Both the position numbers and the translations under genes were made by a program. Shown one piece after another: positions 15,799 through 24,330 of a stretch of 48,913 nucleotides of DNA. This DNA is from an uncultured Pelagibacteraceae bacterium (GTDB lineage: Bacteria; Pseudomonadota; Alphaproteobacteria; Pelagibacterales; Pelagibacteraceae): NCBI GenBank assembly GCA_902545555.1, contig CACCGK010000004.1:1-48913 (forward strand), read 5' to 3'. The notes below the pieces were generated by a model that had not been told where the DNA came from, did no database searches, and worked only from the letters and a program-made list of their open reading frames with translations. Position 1 is the first letter of the stretch. Each line of letters begins with the position of its first letter.

Positions 15799-16527
15799 AT
15801 GAATTTTTCATTGGAAATAGGCCCTAAAACAGAGGTTGATACAGTTCCAGCGTTGTCTGACATTTATATAACAATGCTACCTGGGGGTGATTATAGAGAA
15901 ACTGCTGATAAAGCAGTAGAACTTGTAAAAAAAGGATTTAACCCCGTGCCTCATTTTCCTGCTAGATCCATGCATGATGAAAAAGAACTTAAAGATTATG
16001 TTTCTAGATGCAAAGATGGAGGAGTGAAGCAAGCCTTGATTATTGGAGGTGGAAGAGAGCCAGCAGGTAAATTTGATAGTTCATTTCAACTTCTAGAAAC
16101 AGGTTATTTTGAAAAAATGAAAATAGGAATTGCTGGACATCCCGAGGGGAGTCCTGATATATCCGACTCAGATTTAGAAAAAGCTATGATAGATAAAAAG
16201 CCTTATGCTGATTATATTGTAACTCAGTGGTTACTTGATCCTCAGCCTATTATAGACTTTATTTCTAAGCAAAGCGTACCAGTGCATGTTGGAATTACTG
16301 GACCTTTAAAAATATCTAGCTTAATTAAGTTTGCTAATATTGTAGGGGCAAAAAATTCCATTAACTTTCTTAAATCTAATTTTACTAAGGCATTAGATTT
16401 ATTGAAACCTAAAGACCCTAATGATTTAATTGGGAAAGTTAAATCGCACTCTGATAACTTCCACATTTATACATTCGGCGGCTTGAAGGAAACTAACAAG
16501 TGGTTGAAGGAGAATAGTTATGTCTAA
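15799..16527 (+). CDS. MetF-like methylenetetrahydrofolate reductase
   Basis: 242 residues, shorter than typical MetF (about 290). Recognisable barrel segments are FNPVPHFPARSM, ALIIGGGREPAGKF, IGIAGHPEGSPDI and DYIVTQWLLDPQPIIDFI, which correspond to the flavin and folate sites of MetF. Normal MetF makes 5-methyl-THF. Next to a demethylase that releases 5-methyl-THF it may run in the oxidative direction to 5,10-methylene-THF. It overlaps the following DmdA-like gene by eight bases, so the two proteins are probably made together and act in sequence. Cytosolic. Confidence 0.8.
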   Translation: MNFSLEIGPKTEVDTVPALSDIYITMLPGGDYRETADKAVELVKKGFNPVPHFPARSMHDEKELKDYVSRCKDGGVKQALIIGGGREPAGKFDSSFQLLETGYFEKMKIGIAGHPEGSPDISDSDLEKAMIDKKPYADYIVTQWLLDPQPIIDFISKQSVPVHVGITGPLKISSLIKFANIVGAKNSINFLKSNFTKALDLLKPKDPNDLIGKVKSHSDNFHIYTFGGLKETNKWLKENSYV

Positions 16528-17878
16528 AGAATTTGACTATACTAAAGTACAACATGTTACTTCTGTTGATCAATCTGATAGAGAAGTACCATACAATTTA
16601 AGACAAAGTGGGCCAACTAAAGTTGAATTATTAATTTCAACAAGGGTAAGAAAGTCACCTTATTGGCATTTATCAATGCAGGCAGGTTGTTGGAGAGCAA
16701 CTGTATACAATCGAATTTATCACCCAAGAGGTTATGTAAAACCTGAAGATGGTGGAGCAATGGTTGAGTACGATGCAATTGTTAACCATGTAACAATGTG
16801 GAACGTTGCTGTTGAAAGACAAATAAGAGTTAAAGGTCCAGATGCAGAAAAATTTACTGACTATGTAATAACTAGAGATGCAACAAAAATTTCTCCTATG
16901 AGAGCAAGATATGTAATTTTGTGTAACGCTTATGGTGGAGTTTTAAATGATCCAATTCTTTTAAGAATTGCTGAAGATGAATTTTGGTTTTCATTATCAG
17001 ACTCTGATATCGGAATGTATTTACAAGGTGTAAATGCAGATGGAAAATTTAATTGTACAATTGAGGAAATAGATGCATGTCCAGTACAAATTCAAGGTCC
17101 TAAATCAAAAGCTTTAATGCAAGACCTTTGTGGTGACCAAGTTGATTTTGATAATATGCCTTTTTATGGATTAGCAGAAGCAACAGTTGGTGGAAGAAGT
17201 TGTGTAATTTCTCAATCTGGTTTTTCAGGAGAAGCTGGTTACGAGATATATTTAAGAAATGCAACTTTATATGCTGAAGATATGTGGAACGCAGTATTAG
17301 ATGCAGGAAAAAAACATAAATTAATGGTGATTGCACCAGCACACCATAGAAGAATACAAGCTGGTATTCTTTCCTGGGGGCAAGACATGGATCAACAACA
17401 TAATCCATTTCAATGTAATTTAGGTTATCAAGTTTCATTATCTGGTAAAGGTGAATGGAATAAAAAAGCTGATTATGTTGGTAAAGCTGCTTTAGAGAAA
17501 ATGGGAGCAGATATTAAAGCTGGAAAAAAACCATATAAACTTCAATTAGTTGGAATGGAGTTGGGCGGTAAACCAATTGATGATTATGCGCCAGACTTTT
17601 GGCTTGTATCACCAGAAAGTGGTGGAGATCCAGTTGGATTTCTTACTTCACCATGGTGGCATCCTGAGAAGAAAACCAATATTGCTATGGGATACGTTCC
17701 GTTTGATGGAACTTTAAACCCTAATGGATTTCCAAAAAATAAAGTTGGAACTAAGTTTAAAGTTCATCTTCCTGAAAAATACTCAGAAACTCCAGGAACA
17801 CCTGTAGATGCTGTAGTTGTGGATATTCCATTCAAAGAGTCTTTTAACGCAAATACAAGAGAAGTTGTAAAAGGCTAA
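16520..17878 (+). CDS. DmdA-like THF-dependent demethylase of the GcvT family
   Basis: 452 residues, about 80 longer than DMSP demethylase DmdA (about 370). ATG at 16520 with GAAGGAGA just upstream. Family segments: LLISTRVRKSPYWHLS near residue 33, VTMWNVAVERQIRVKGPDA, GGVLNDPILLRIAEDEFWFS (the THF-site loop with Asp) and SGFSGEAGYEIYL. These are closer to DmdA than to glycine-cleavage T protein. DmdA moves a methyl group from DMSP to THF. Here the extra N-terminal 30 and inserted C-terminal residues suggest a separate clade with another substrate, possibly the compound imported by the transporter upstream. Product 5-methyl-THF would feed the MetF-like partner. Confidence 0.78.
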   Translation: MSKEFDYTKVQHVTSVDQSDREVPYNLRQSGPTKVELLISTRVRKSPYWHLSMQAGCWRATVYNRIYHPRGYVKPEDGGAMVEYDAIVNHVTMWNVAVERQIRVKGPDAEKFTDYVITRDATKISPMRARYVILCNAYGGVLNDPILLRIAEDEFWFSLSDSDIGMYLQGVNADGKFNCTIEEIDACPVQIQGPKSKALMQDLCGDQVDFDNMPFYGLAEATVGGRSCVISQSGFSGEAGYEIYLRNATLYAEDMWNAVLDAGKKHKLMVIAPAHHRRIQAGILSWGQDMDQQHNPFQCNLGYQVSLSGKGEWNKKADYVGKAALEKMGADIKAGKKPYKLQLVGMELGGKPIDDYAPDFWLVSPESGGDPVGFLTSPWWHPEKKTNIAMGYVPFDGTLNPNGFPKNKVGTKFKVHLPEKYSETPGTPVDAVVVDIPFKESFNANTREVVKG

Positions 17879-17886
17879 AATTTACT

Positions 17887-17915
17887 AAGGGGGAGCTAAT
17901 TTCAGCTCCCCTTTT
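17887..17915 (+). terminator. Rho-independent terminator after the DmdA-like gene
   Basis: GGGGGAGCT, six-base loop, AGCTCCCC followed by TTTT: an 8- to 11-pair stem starting 8 bases after the stop codon. It ends the transporter/MetF/demethylase operon. The 36-codon reading frame begins only 8 bases after it. Confidence 0.8.
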
Positions 17916-17923
17916 CAATTCTA

Positions 17924-18034
17924 ATGACCAAAAGTTTTCTAATAGCAGTTTGCATTATCATTGCTATTGCTTTAATAATATTTCCATTAATTGTTTCTTT
18001 TAAGGCTCAAAAAAATAAAAATAAAAAAAATTAA
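17924..18034 (+). CDS. 36-residue single-pass membrane peptide
   Basis: ATG at 17924, TAA at 18032-18034, overlapping the ATG of the next gene by one base (TAATG). The peptide is MTKSFLIAVCIIIAIALIIF followed by PLIVSFKAQ and a Lys/Asn tail, i.e. one membrane helix with a positive end. No family recognised. The junction with the YIP1-like gene suggests it is translated with it. It starts 8 bases after a terminator and lacks a clear ribosome-binding site, so expression is uncertain. Confidence 0.45.
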   Translation: MTKSFLIAVCIIIAIALIIFPLIVSFKAQKNKNKKN

Positions 18035-18579
18035 TGTTTGCTGAATTTTTAAATATAATTTTTAAGTCAATCAAATTAGATAAAACCCTTTATTCAGATA
18101 ATAAAAATTTTGGAGAAGCATCAATATATTTTGCTGGGATTATAATGATCCTAGATGGTATCGCTGGCGCAGTAGCAGCGAATACAATTATTAAAACAGC
18201 TATCGCAATGTCTGGTCTAACTGCAATAGTTACTTGGCTAATATGGGCGATTTTTATTTTTGTAATTGGAGTGAAATTATTTCCTGATAAACAAACCAAA
18301 GTTTCATTCAAAAAAGTTTTAACAGCTGTTGGATTTGCGCATGCCCCTGGTTTATTAAGATTTTTTGCAGTAACGCCAGATTTAATGATACCAATAATTT
18401 TTCTTACCCAATTTTGGATTTTTGCAGGTTTAATAATTTCAACTAAACAAATATTGAGTTTAAAATCTAATTTTAAATCTTTTGGGATTGTGCTTTTATC
18501 TTTTTTAATTATTGCATTCTTATCTATCTCATTTGTGATGAGTAGAATGAATATGCTTCCAGTTAATCAAATAAGTTAA
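18034..18579 (+). CDS. YIP1-like integral membrane protein
   Basis: 181 residues with about five hydrophobic segments (roughly 30-55, 62-85, 105-120, 122-140 and 150-168) and polar N- and C-termini. The layout, including FKKVLTAVGFAHAPGLLRFF, matches bacterial YIP1-domain proteins, whose function is unknown. The start overlaps the stop of the 36-residue membrane peptide. The end overlaps the convergent TauE-like gene by four bases. Confidence 0.65.
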   Translation: MFAEFLNIIFKSIKLDKTLYSDNKNFGEASIYFAGIIMILDGIAGAVAANTIIKTAIAMSGLTAIVTWLIWAIFIFVIGVKLFPDKQTKVSFKKVLTAVGFAHAPGLLRFFAVTPDLMIPIIFLTQFWIFAGLIISTKQILSLKSNFKSFGIVLLSFLIIAFLSISFVMSRMNMLPVNQIS

Positions 18580-19283
18580 GATTTAAAGAATTTAAAAAAA
18601 ATCATGACTCCATAGATTAATGCTGTAAAATAAATCCAGTTATTAAATTTTGAGGTATCTATATTTCTAAAAAAAAATTGAGTAGGAAAATAGATTAAGA
18701 TAACGAATGCTAAGTATAAAAAATTTTTATAATTCAAAATCAATTCATCAAGGAGATATAAAACAACATACTGACTTATAGCCATTGATAAATATCCATA
18801 AGATATAAAGAATCTTGATAAAATTTTATCATTTCTGTTAAGTGAAACTGAAAGAATTGATAAAAGTGTTCCTCCTAAATTTGAAATTCCATGAATTATT
18901 CCAATTAAAACTAAATATAAGTTTGTTCGTTCATTATTTATTTTTAATTTTTTATTAAAAAAGCTTACTAATGTAACTACCGTGATTGTAATTGAAATGA
19001 ATATTTTAAAATCAAATTGTTCATAAATATTCAAAATAAAATAAATAGATATTATCAGTGAAGGTAAACAAAAAATGTTAAATTTTTTTATGAATTTAAA
19101 ATCTTTTTTTGATGAAAAAACAAATTGAAATAAACTAATTGAAATTGAAATAGGTAATAACAAAGATAAAGTTTCTGGGAATGTATAGCCAAATACCAAA
19201 AAAGTTGGGGTGCCAAACAAGAGTAAACCTATTCCAAATATAGATTGAAAAACTATAAAAACTAAAATTAAGAAAAATTCCAT
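18576..19283 (-). CDS. TauE/SafE-family permease
   Basis: 235 residues, about eight membrane segments. The N-terminal IFGIGLLLFGTPTFLVFGY and the mid-protein GIIHGISNLGGTLLSIL are the two glycine-rich repeats of the TauE/SafE (sulfite/sulfoacetate exporter) family. Substrate unknown; organosulfur or organic anions are usual for the family. It follows the zinc-ribbon peptide by six bases on the minus strand, so it may be the last gene of the 22696-to-18576 run. Confidence 0.75.
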   Translation of the reverse strand: MEFFLILVFIVFQSIFGIGLLLFGTPTFLVFGYTFPETLSLLLPISISISLFQFVFSSKKDFKFIKKFNIFCLPSLIISIYFILNIYEQFDFKIFISITITVVTLVSFFNKKLKINNERTNLYLVLIGIIHGISNLGGTLLSILSVSLNRNDKILSRFFISYGYLSMAISQYVVLYLLDELILNYKNFLYLAFVILIYFPTQFFFRNIDTSKFNNWIYFTALIYGVMIFFKFFKS

Positions 19284-19289
19284 TATTAT

Positions 19290-19460
19290 CTAAATAGGAA
19301 ATATTGTTTTTGAGACTCTGCAAGATTTACAAATTTTGAAACCTGTTAAAATCAAATTTTGAGTTACACTTGGGTCAATTTCTCTACATTCATCACAAAT
19401 ATCATCTAAATCCTTTTCAGAAGGCTCCTTAAATTTTTCCTCATCAAAATTATCAATCAT
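19290..19460 (-). CDS. 56-residue zinc-ribbon-like protein
   Basis: ATG at 19458-19460, TAG at 19290-19292. Two CxxC knuckles (ICDEC at 21-25 and ICKSC at 43-47) are separated by about 18 residues, the layout of a small zinc ribbon. The N-terminus is acidic (IDNFDEEKFKEPSEKDLDD). It overlaps the end of the DUF3726-like gene by eight bases and is followed six bases later by the permease, so it is a real member of this run. It may bind nucleic acid or a partner protein; unknown. Confidence 0.65.
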   Translation of the reverse strand: MIDNFDEEKFKEPSEKDLDDICDECREIDPSVTQNLILTGFKICKSCRVSKTIFPI

Positions 19461-20064
19461 TATCAGTCAAACCAGCACCTGCCGCACCCTCTTTTAAACT
19501 ATCACTCTCTTCAACAAAAGTTTCTTCGGATAACTTGTATAAATTATTCCATTCATCGTCTGTAAAGTTATCTTCATTTTTAAGTAGATTGACCTCAATT
19601 GTATTCGCTATCTTTGGAAATTCTTGATCAATAAAATTTGAAAAAATATTTACATTTAGATTTAATAACATTTTTTTTTCATCTATTTTTACATTAATTT
19701 TTTTTCCAATAATTTCTGATGAACGACTTATGAAGGAAATAAAAATAATTGGATAAGCAACATTTTTAAACTCAATTTTTTTTAAATTTTCTAAAACATT
19801 TATTTGATCTAAAAAACTAACACCTAAAGTAATTGGACAGTAAGGATTATTTGATGAGGAATTATTTTCACTAATTAAATTTAAATTTTCAAATTTTCTT
19901 TTGTTTTTTTGATTAAAATATTCATTAAGGTGCTTAATACCCGGTAAACTAAATAGCTCTAACAATCTTATGCTTTTTCCTGTTTCCTCGGAAACTCCCC
20001 AAGAATATCCTGCTGCCTTTGAAGCTCTTTTAACAGTAGTTTCAATTTCACTCAGTGATTTCAT
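19453..20064 (-). CDS. DUF3726-like protein
   Basis: 203 residues. The N-terminus SLSEIETTVKRASKAAGYSWGVSEETGKSIRLLE is the conserved start of DUF3726 proteins. The C-terminus ends in an acidic, Gly/Ala-rich tail (SLKEGAAGAGLTDND). No catalytic motif is visible. Function unknown. It is two bases after the 553-residue unknown protein and overlaps the zinc-ribbon gene, so the three are likely to work together. Confidence 0.65.
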   Translation of the reverse strand: MKSLSEIETTVKRASKAAGYSWGVSEETGKSIRLLELFSLPGIKHLNEYFNQKNKRKFENLNLISENNSSSNNPYCPITLGVSFLDQINVLENLKKIEFKNVAYPIIFISFISRSSEIIGKKINVKIDEKKMLLNLNVNIFSNFIDQEFPKIANTIEVNLLKNEDNFTDDEWNNLYKLSEETFVEESDSLKEGAAGAGLTDND

Positions 20065-20066
20065 TA

Positions 20067-21728
20067 TTAAATATTGGTTTTATATACCCACTGCTCGTCA
20101 TAACTTTTTAACTCGTTTGGAAGTGGAGCTCCTTGAAACATACAAATTCTTAACCATTTGTCAGATCGCGGATCAAATTTTAATGCCCCAAAGAAAGACA
20201 ATTTTAGTCTAAGCATATCAATTGGCATTAAATCTTTTCCAATTGTATTATCTTGTATCTCTGAATAAGGAAATTTTTCTACAATGAATGCCCTCCTAAC
20301 GACATGTCTTAATTCAGAATTTGACGTTAAAAACTCAGCAATAGTTAAATTATTTTTTGAGACTAATAATTTATCATAAAGTTTTTTTATATCTCTTGCT
20401 ATTGCTAAAGGCTGTTCTAATTCTGATCCATACTCCTCAAAACGATCAGCTAATCTAGGTTCCTCTTTATTTTTCGAAATAAACCAAAAGTTTTTATTAT
20501 TTTCTTTTTCTTCAAAATTAATATCTAAAATGTTTGGATACTTTGCTTCGATGATATTACGCAATTCTTCAACTTTTCTATGAGTTGGAATATTAAAATA
20601 TTTTTCTTCATCCGAACTCATTTCTTTTACCAAAGGATTTACAATATTATTATAAGGTTCCATCATTATTGAAACAATGTATTCAATGCATTCCTCGCAA
20701 GTATTATCCTCCAACCATTGATATATTTTGTTAAAAGGATATTCGATCTCAAAATTAAAATCTTTGTTTATAAAGTTTAAAAATTTTTCAACATCCTTTA
20801 GTAATGATGTGATTTTTGTTTGCTGATATTCGCTATCAGTATTCCAGCTTATAATATTTTTTAAAGATTTTTTTACGCAATCAATAAACAAATCACTATC
20901 TTGACTTTCTACATCTTTGATTTCTCTAATTTTCTTAAGTGCTTTTTCTCTACTTAAAATCCAATTATTTAATAGAGTTGGGTGATTAACTATAAATGGA
21001 GCCATACCCAATCCTGTGGAATTACCTATTCCCAAGTTTTTACAAATATTATTATCTAGTTTAACGGCTTTTTTTGGATTTTTATGATAAGCGACATGAT
21101 TAACTTGATCAAAAGTAAATTGTCTTACCAAATATACTAACATCATTTCCAATCTGAATGGACCATTAATTTCTTCACGATTTTTAATTCTAAATCGATC
21201 TGCAAGACCAAATTTACCCGAGCCATACACTGCTGTAGTCCTATATAAATAGCCTACTTTTGATAATAAGTTTAAATCTGGCTGCTTACCTTTACTTAAA
21301 CTTTCAACTACGTGATTATAAATTCTTAATGATTTGTTTGCTCTAGATAAAGTTAATTCTTTATAAGAAAGTCTACCAACTTCTTGTTTGGGAACTTCAT
21401 TTTTTAATCTTTCAATGTCTTTCTTAGTTGGGACTCCATCGTGTAATGTAAAAGCAGCATCCCATTTTGTTGCAATAACTCTATCTGATCTTTCTTCATC
21501 TTTGATTTCGTTTGCAAAACAAACTAAAGAATAAACTCTTTTATTTTTTTTAAATGAATAAACAGCTTCTCCAAAACCATTTTCATCTAAATCAAATAAA
21601 TCTCTTTTATATTCCCACTCTTTAAATTCATTAAGAAAACTTCTTAAAAAAGATAATTTTGATTGATGAAAAGATCCTAGCCTTGATAATTTCATTATTT
21701 TGTTAGGTTCTCTTAATTCCACTTTCAT
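20067..21728 (-). CDS. Conserved-looking protein of unknown function (553 residues)
   Basis: Soluble, charged, no signal peptide or membrane segments, no motif I can assign. Noticeable segments are GYLYRTTAVYGSGKFGLADR (about 161-180), VRQFTFDQVNHVAYHKNPKKAV, NSTGLGMAPFIVNHPTLLNNW and a C-terminal RSDKWLRICMFQGAPLPNE. The His- and Asn-rich central stretch (FDQVNHVAYH, IVNHP) could form a cofactor or metal site, but this is a guess. It lies between the M19-like gene (2-base gap) and the DUF3726-like gene (2-base gap). Confidence 0.6.
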   Translation of the reverse strand: MKVELREPNKIMKLSRLGSFHQSKLSFLRSFLNEFKEWEYKRDLFDLDENGFGEAVYSFKKNKRVYSLVCFANEIKDEERSDRVIATKWDAAFTLHDGVPTKKDIERLKNEVPKQEVGRLSYKELTLSRANKSLRIYNHVVESLSKGKQPDLNLLSKVGYLYRTTAVYGSGKFGLADRFRIKNREEINGPFRLEMMLVYLVRQFTFDQVNHVAYHKNPKKAVKLDNNICKNLGIGNSTGLGMAPFIVNHPTLLNNWILSREKALKKIREIKDVESQDSDLFIDCVKKSLKNIISWNTDSEYQQTKITSLLKDVEKFLNFINKDFNFEIEYPFNKIYQWLEDNTCEECIEYIVSIMMEPYNNIVNPLVKEMSSDEEKYFNIPTHRKVEELRNIIEAKYPNILDINFEEKENNKNFWFISKNKEEPRLADRFEEYGSELEQPLAIARDIKKLYDKLLVSKNNLTIAEFLTSNSELRHVVRRAFIVEKFPYSEIQDNTIGKDLMPIDMLRLKLSFFGALKFDPRSDKWLRICMFQGAPLPNELKSYDEQWVYKTNI

Positions 21729-21730
21729 AA

Positions 21731-22696
21731 TTAAATAGTTTTATAAAAATTGTACCAGTTATTTCCAAGTACTCCATGAGTCTCGGTATCTGAAAATCCT
21801 ACTTTTTTAAGACCTTTTTCAATATTTGAAAACCCTCTTGCATCAAGAAACCATTCAGGTTGTTTTGGAAAACCTGGTTTATTTTTTGAACCTTCACCAT
21901 AATTTTTACTTTTAGACCAAGAACCATTTCTCATCCATTCAACAACAGTATCCGGATGATCTAAACAAAGATCTGATCCTATTCCTATTTGTTTTACATC
22001 CATTATTTCAGCAGTTTTTGCCACCATTTCACAAAAACTATCTAAAGTACAATTTGTGTTATCTTTTAAATGATGTGGGTATAATGATAAGCCCAACATA
22101 CCACCACTATCACCTAAAATTTTTAATAAATCTGAGGATTTGTTTCTTTTAGCTGGGTGCCAAAAAGAAGGATTGGCGTGAGTAATTGCAATTGGTTTTT
22201 CACTAAATTCAATTGCATCTAGAGTGCTTTTTTCTGCAGAATGTGACATGTCAACTACAAGGCCAACTCTATTCATTTCTCTTATAACCTCACGTCCAAA
22301 ATTTGTAACTCCACTATCTATTTTTTCATAACAGCCTGTTGCTAGCAAAGACTGGTTATTATAAGTAAGTTGCATAAATCTACATCCTAATTGATGAACC
22401 TTTTCGACAAGATTTATGTCATCTTCAATTGGTGAACAGTTTTGAAAACCAAAAAATATTGCAGTTTTGTTTTCTTTATTAGCTTTATCAATATCTTGAA
22501 AATTCTTACCAGGAAAAATTATATCAGAATTTTCATCAAATAATTTTTCCCATTTTTTTATTTCGACTTGTAATTCATCAAAATCTTCATGGTAAACAAT
22601 AGTAACATGAACAGCATCTAGGCCAGCAGATCTGTTGATCTCAAAGATTTTCCTAGACCAATTACAATATTGAAGATTGTCGATTTTATAATTCAT
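21731..22696 (-). CDS. M19 (renal dipeptidase)-family protein lacking part of the metal site
   Basis: 321 residues from the ATG at 22694-22696; a TTG seven codons upstream is less likely. The fold is the M19 amidohydrolase barrel: VVDMSHSAEKS (His152) and ITHANPSFWHPAKRNKSS (His173) keep two zinc ligands. However, the N-terminal HxD of true dipeptidases reads Leu8-x-Tyr10, and the bridging Glu is Gln85 in FFGFQNCSPIEDD. This variant (GFQN followed by an acidic pair) resembles, from memory, the M19-like protein encoded with dimethylglycine catabolism genes in Pseudomonas. It may therefore act on something other than dipeptides. First gene of a run ending with the TauE-like permease. Confidence 0.75.
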   Translation of the reverse strand: MNYKIDNLQYCNWSRKIFEINRSAGLDAVHVTIVYHEDFDELQVEIKKWEKLFDENSDIIFPGKNFQDIDKANKENKTAIFFGFQNCSPIEDDINLVEKVHQLGCRFMQLTYNNQSLLATGCYEKIDSGVTNFGREVIREMNRVGLVVDMSHSAEKSTLDAIEFSEKPIAITHANPSFWHPAKRNKSSDLLKILGDSGGMLGLSLYPHHLKDNTNCTLDSFCEMVAKTAEIMDVKQIGIGSDLCLDHPDTVVEWMRNGSWSKSKNYGEGSKNKPGFPKQPEWFLDARGFSNIEKGLKKVGFSDTETHGVLGNNWYNFYKTI

Positions 22697-22790
22697 AGTA
22701 TGCTTAACTCTAATCAATAAGTATTTTAATTACTATTAATTTTATTGAAATTTTAAGTTAATTTTGAAATAAACAGACTGATCAATTTTC

Positions 22791-23279
22791 ATGAAAAAAA
22801 ATAGTAAATTAAAAGTTTCAATTATAATGGGAAGTCAATCTGACTATAAAGTAATGAAACTAGCAGAAAAAACTCTAAAAAAAATTGGAGTTTCATTTGA
22901 AACAAAAATTATATCTGCTCACAGAACACCACAAAGAATGTATGAATACGCTGCAAAAGTTGAGCAAAATCATATAGGAGTTATAATTGCAGGTGCTGGT
23001 GGGTCTGCTCATCTTCCAGGTATGATATCAGCACTAACACATGTACCAGTGCTTGGTGTTCCTGTTGAAAGTAAAAAACTGAAAGGTTTAGATAGTTTAT
23101 TGTCTATTGCTCAAATGCCTAAAGGAATACCTGTAGGTACGCTTGCCATTGGAGAGGACGGTGCCATTAATGCCGCTTTATTGGCTGCAGCAATAATTGC
23201 TAACAATAATTCAAATGTTCTAGAAAAACTTAAAAAGTTTAGATCTTCACAAACTAAATCAGTAAAGAAATCTCCATAA
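22791..23279 (+). CDS. purE: N5-carboxyaminoimidazole ribonucleotide mutase PurE
   Basis: 162 residues. Typical class I PurE: IMGSQSDYKVMK (substrate phosphate loop), SAHRTPQRMYEY (with the catalytic His) and IAGAGGSAHLPGM, then VPVLGVPVESKKLKGLDSLLSIAQMPKGIPVGT. It carries out the mutase step of purine synthesis in the cytosol. purK follows after four bases. No riboswitch is seen upstream. This is a housekeeping pair; its connection to the C1 genes is only that purine synthesis uses formyl-THF. Confidence 0.95.
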   Translation: MKKNSKLKVSIIMGSQSDYKVMKLAEKTLKKIGVSFETKIISAHRTPQRMYEYAAKVEQNHIGVIIAGAGGSAHLPGMISALTHVPVLGVPVESKKLKGLDSLLSIAQMPKGIPVGTLAIGEDGAINAALLAAAIIANNNSNVLEKLKKFRSSQTKSVKKSP

Positions 23280-23283
23280 TAAA

Positions 23284-24330
23284 ATGTCTGAAATTACTCT
23301 TGGTATCATTGGGGGTGGTCAACTTGGAAGCATGCTTGCAATAGCAGCTAAAAAATTAAATGTTAAAACTGTTGTTTTTTGTGACGACACAGAAGCCCCA
23401 GCACAAAATTTTTGTAATCAATTTGTTACTGGAAGTTATGATAATAAAGAAAAGATATCAGAATTCATCAATCAGGTTGATTTAGTCACATACGAATTTG
23501 AAAATATTCCATATGAAACATTAAATGAAATTAATAAATTTAAACCTGTTTTACCAAAACCCTCTGTTAACAGATTAATTCAACATCGATTGGCTGAAAA
23601 AGATTTTGTTAATAAATTAAATATTAGAACAACCAGATATGTTTCTATTGAAAAAAAATCTGACATAGATGCCTTGGAAGATTTTTTACCAGGAATATTA
23701 AAAACAACAACACTTGGTTATGATGGCAAAGGTCAATATCCAATTAAATCAGGCGATGAACTTTATTCATTGAATATTGATTTTACAAAAGGATATATTC
23801 TTGAAAAACTTGTTAAATTGAAAAAAGAAATTTCAATTATCATTACAAGATATGGTATCAACAAATATGAGATATATGAACCAATTGAGAATACCCATGA
23901 GGATCAAATTCTAAAATATTCAAAAATTCCTGCTGAAATAAATGAAAAAATTTTTAATCAATCTAAAGATTGGGCTATGCTTATAGCTGAGGAGCTAAAG
24001 TATATTGGGACTTTGTGTGTAGAATTTTTTATTGATAGAAATGATAATCTTTATGTAAATGAGATTGTACCAAGAGTACACAACTCAGGGCATCTTACTA
24101 TTAATGCTTTTAATGTTAGTCAATTTGAAAATCATGTGAGAGCTGTATGCGGTTTAAAACAAATTCCATTAAAAAAAATATCCAATGCTAAAATGATGAA
24201 TTTGCTTGGTGATCAAATTACTCATTATAGAAACATGCAAAAGTTTAATGATAACCAATTTTTCTTTGATTATTTAAAAAAAGATATAAAAGAAAAAAGA
24301 AAAATGGGTCATATCACAACTTTAATATAA
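23284..24330 (+). CDS. purK: 5-(carboxyamino)imidazole ribonucleotide synthase PurK
   Basis: 348 residues, an ATP-grasp enzyme. N-terminal GIIGGGQLGSMLAIAAKKL is the PurK Rossmann start. LKTTTLGYDGKGQYPIKSG is the ATP-grasp loop and FFIDRNDNLYVNEIVPRVHNSGH carries the metal-binding Glu/Asn. It makes N5-CAIR from AIR, bicarbonate and ATP. It sits directly between purE and a GNAT gene whose ATG starts at the next base after the stop. Confidence 0.95.
   Translation: MSEITLGIIGGGQLGSMLAIAAKKLNVKTVVFCDDTEAPAQNFCNQFVTGSYDNKEKISEFINQVDLVTYEFENIPYETLNEINKFKPVLPKPSVNRLIQHRLAEKDFVNKLNIRTTRYVSIEKKSDIDALEDFLPGILKTTTLGYDGKGQYPIKSGDELYSLNIDFTKGYILEKLVKLKKEISIIITRYGINKYEIYEPIENTHEDQILKYSKIPAEINEKIFNQSKDWAMLIAEELKYIGTLCVEFFIDRNDNLYVNEIVPRVHNSGHLTINAFNVSQFENHVRAVCGLKQIPLKKISNAKMMNLLGDQITHYRNMQKFNDNQFFFDYLKKDIKEKRKMGHITTLI

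Noticed and set aside
16242-16466. Minus-strand open frames inside metF-like, DmdA-like, soxA and other genes
   Set aside because: They lie fully within well-supported genes, with no ribosome-binding site or recognisable protein features.
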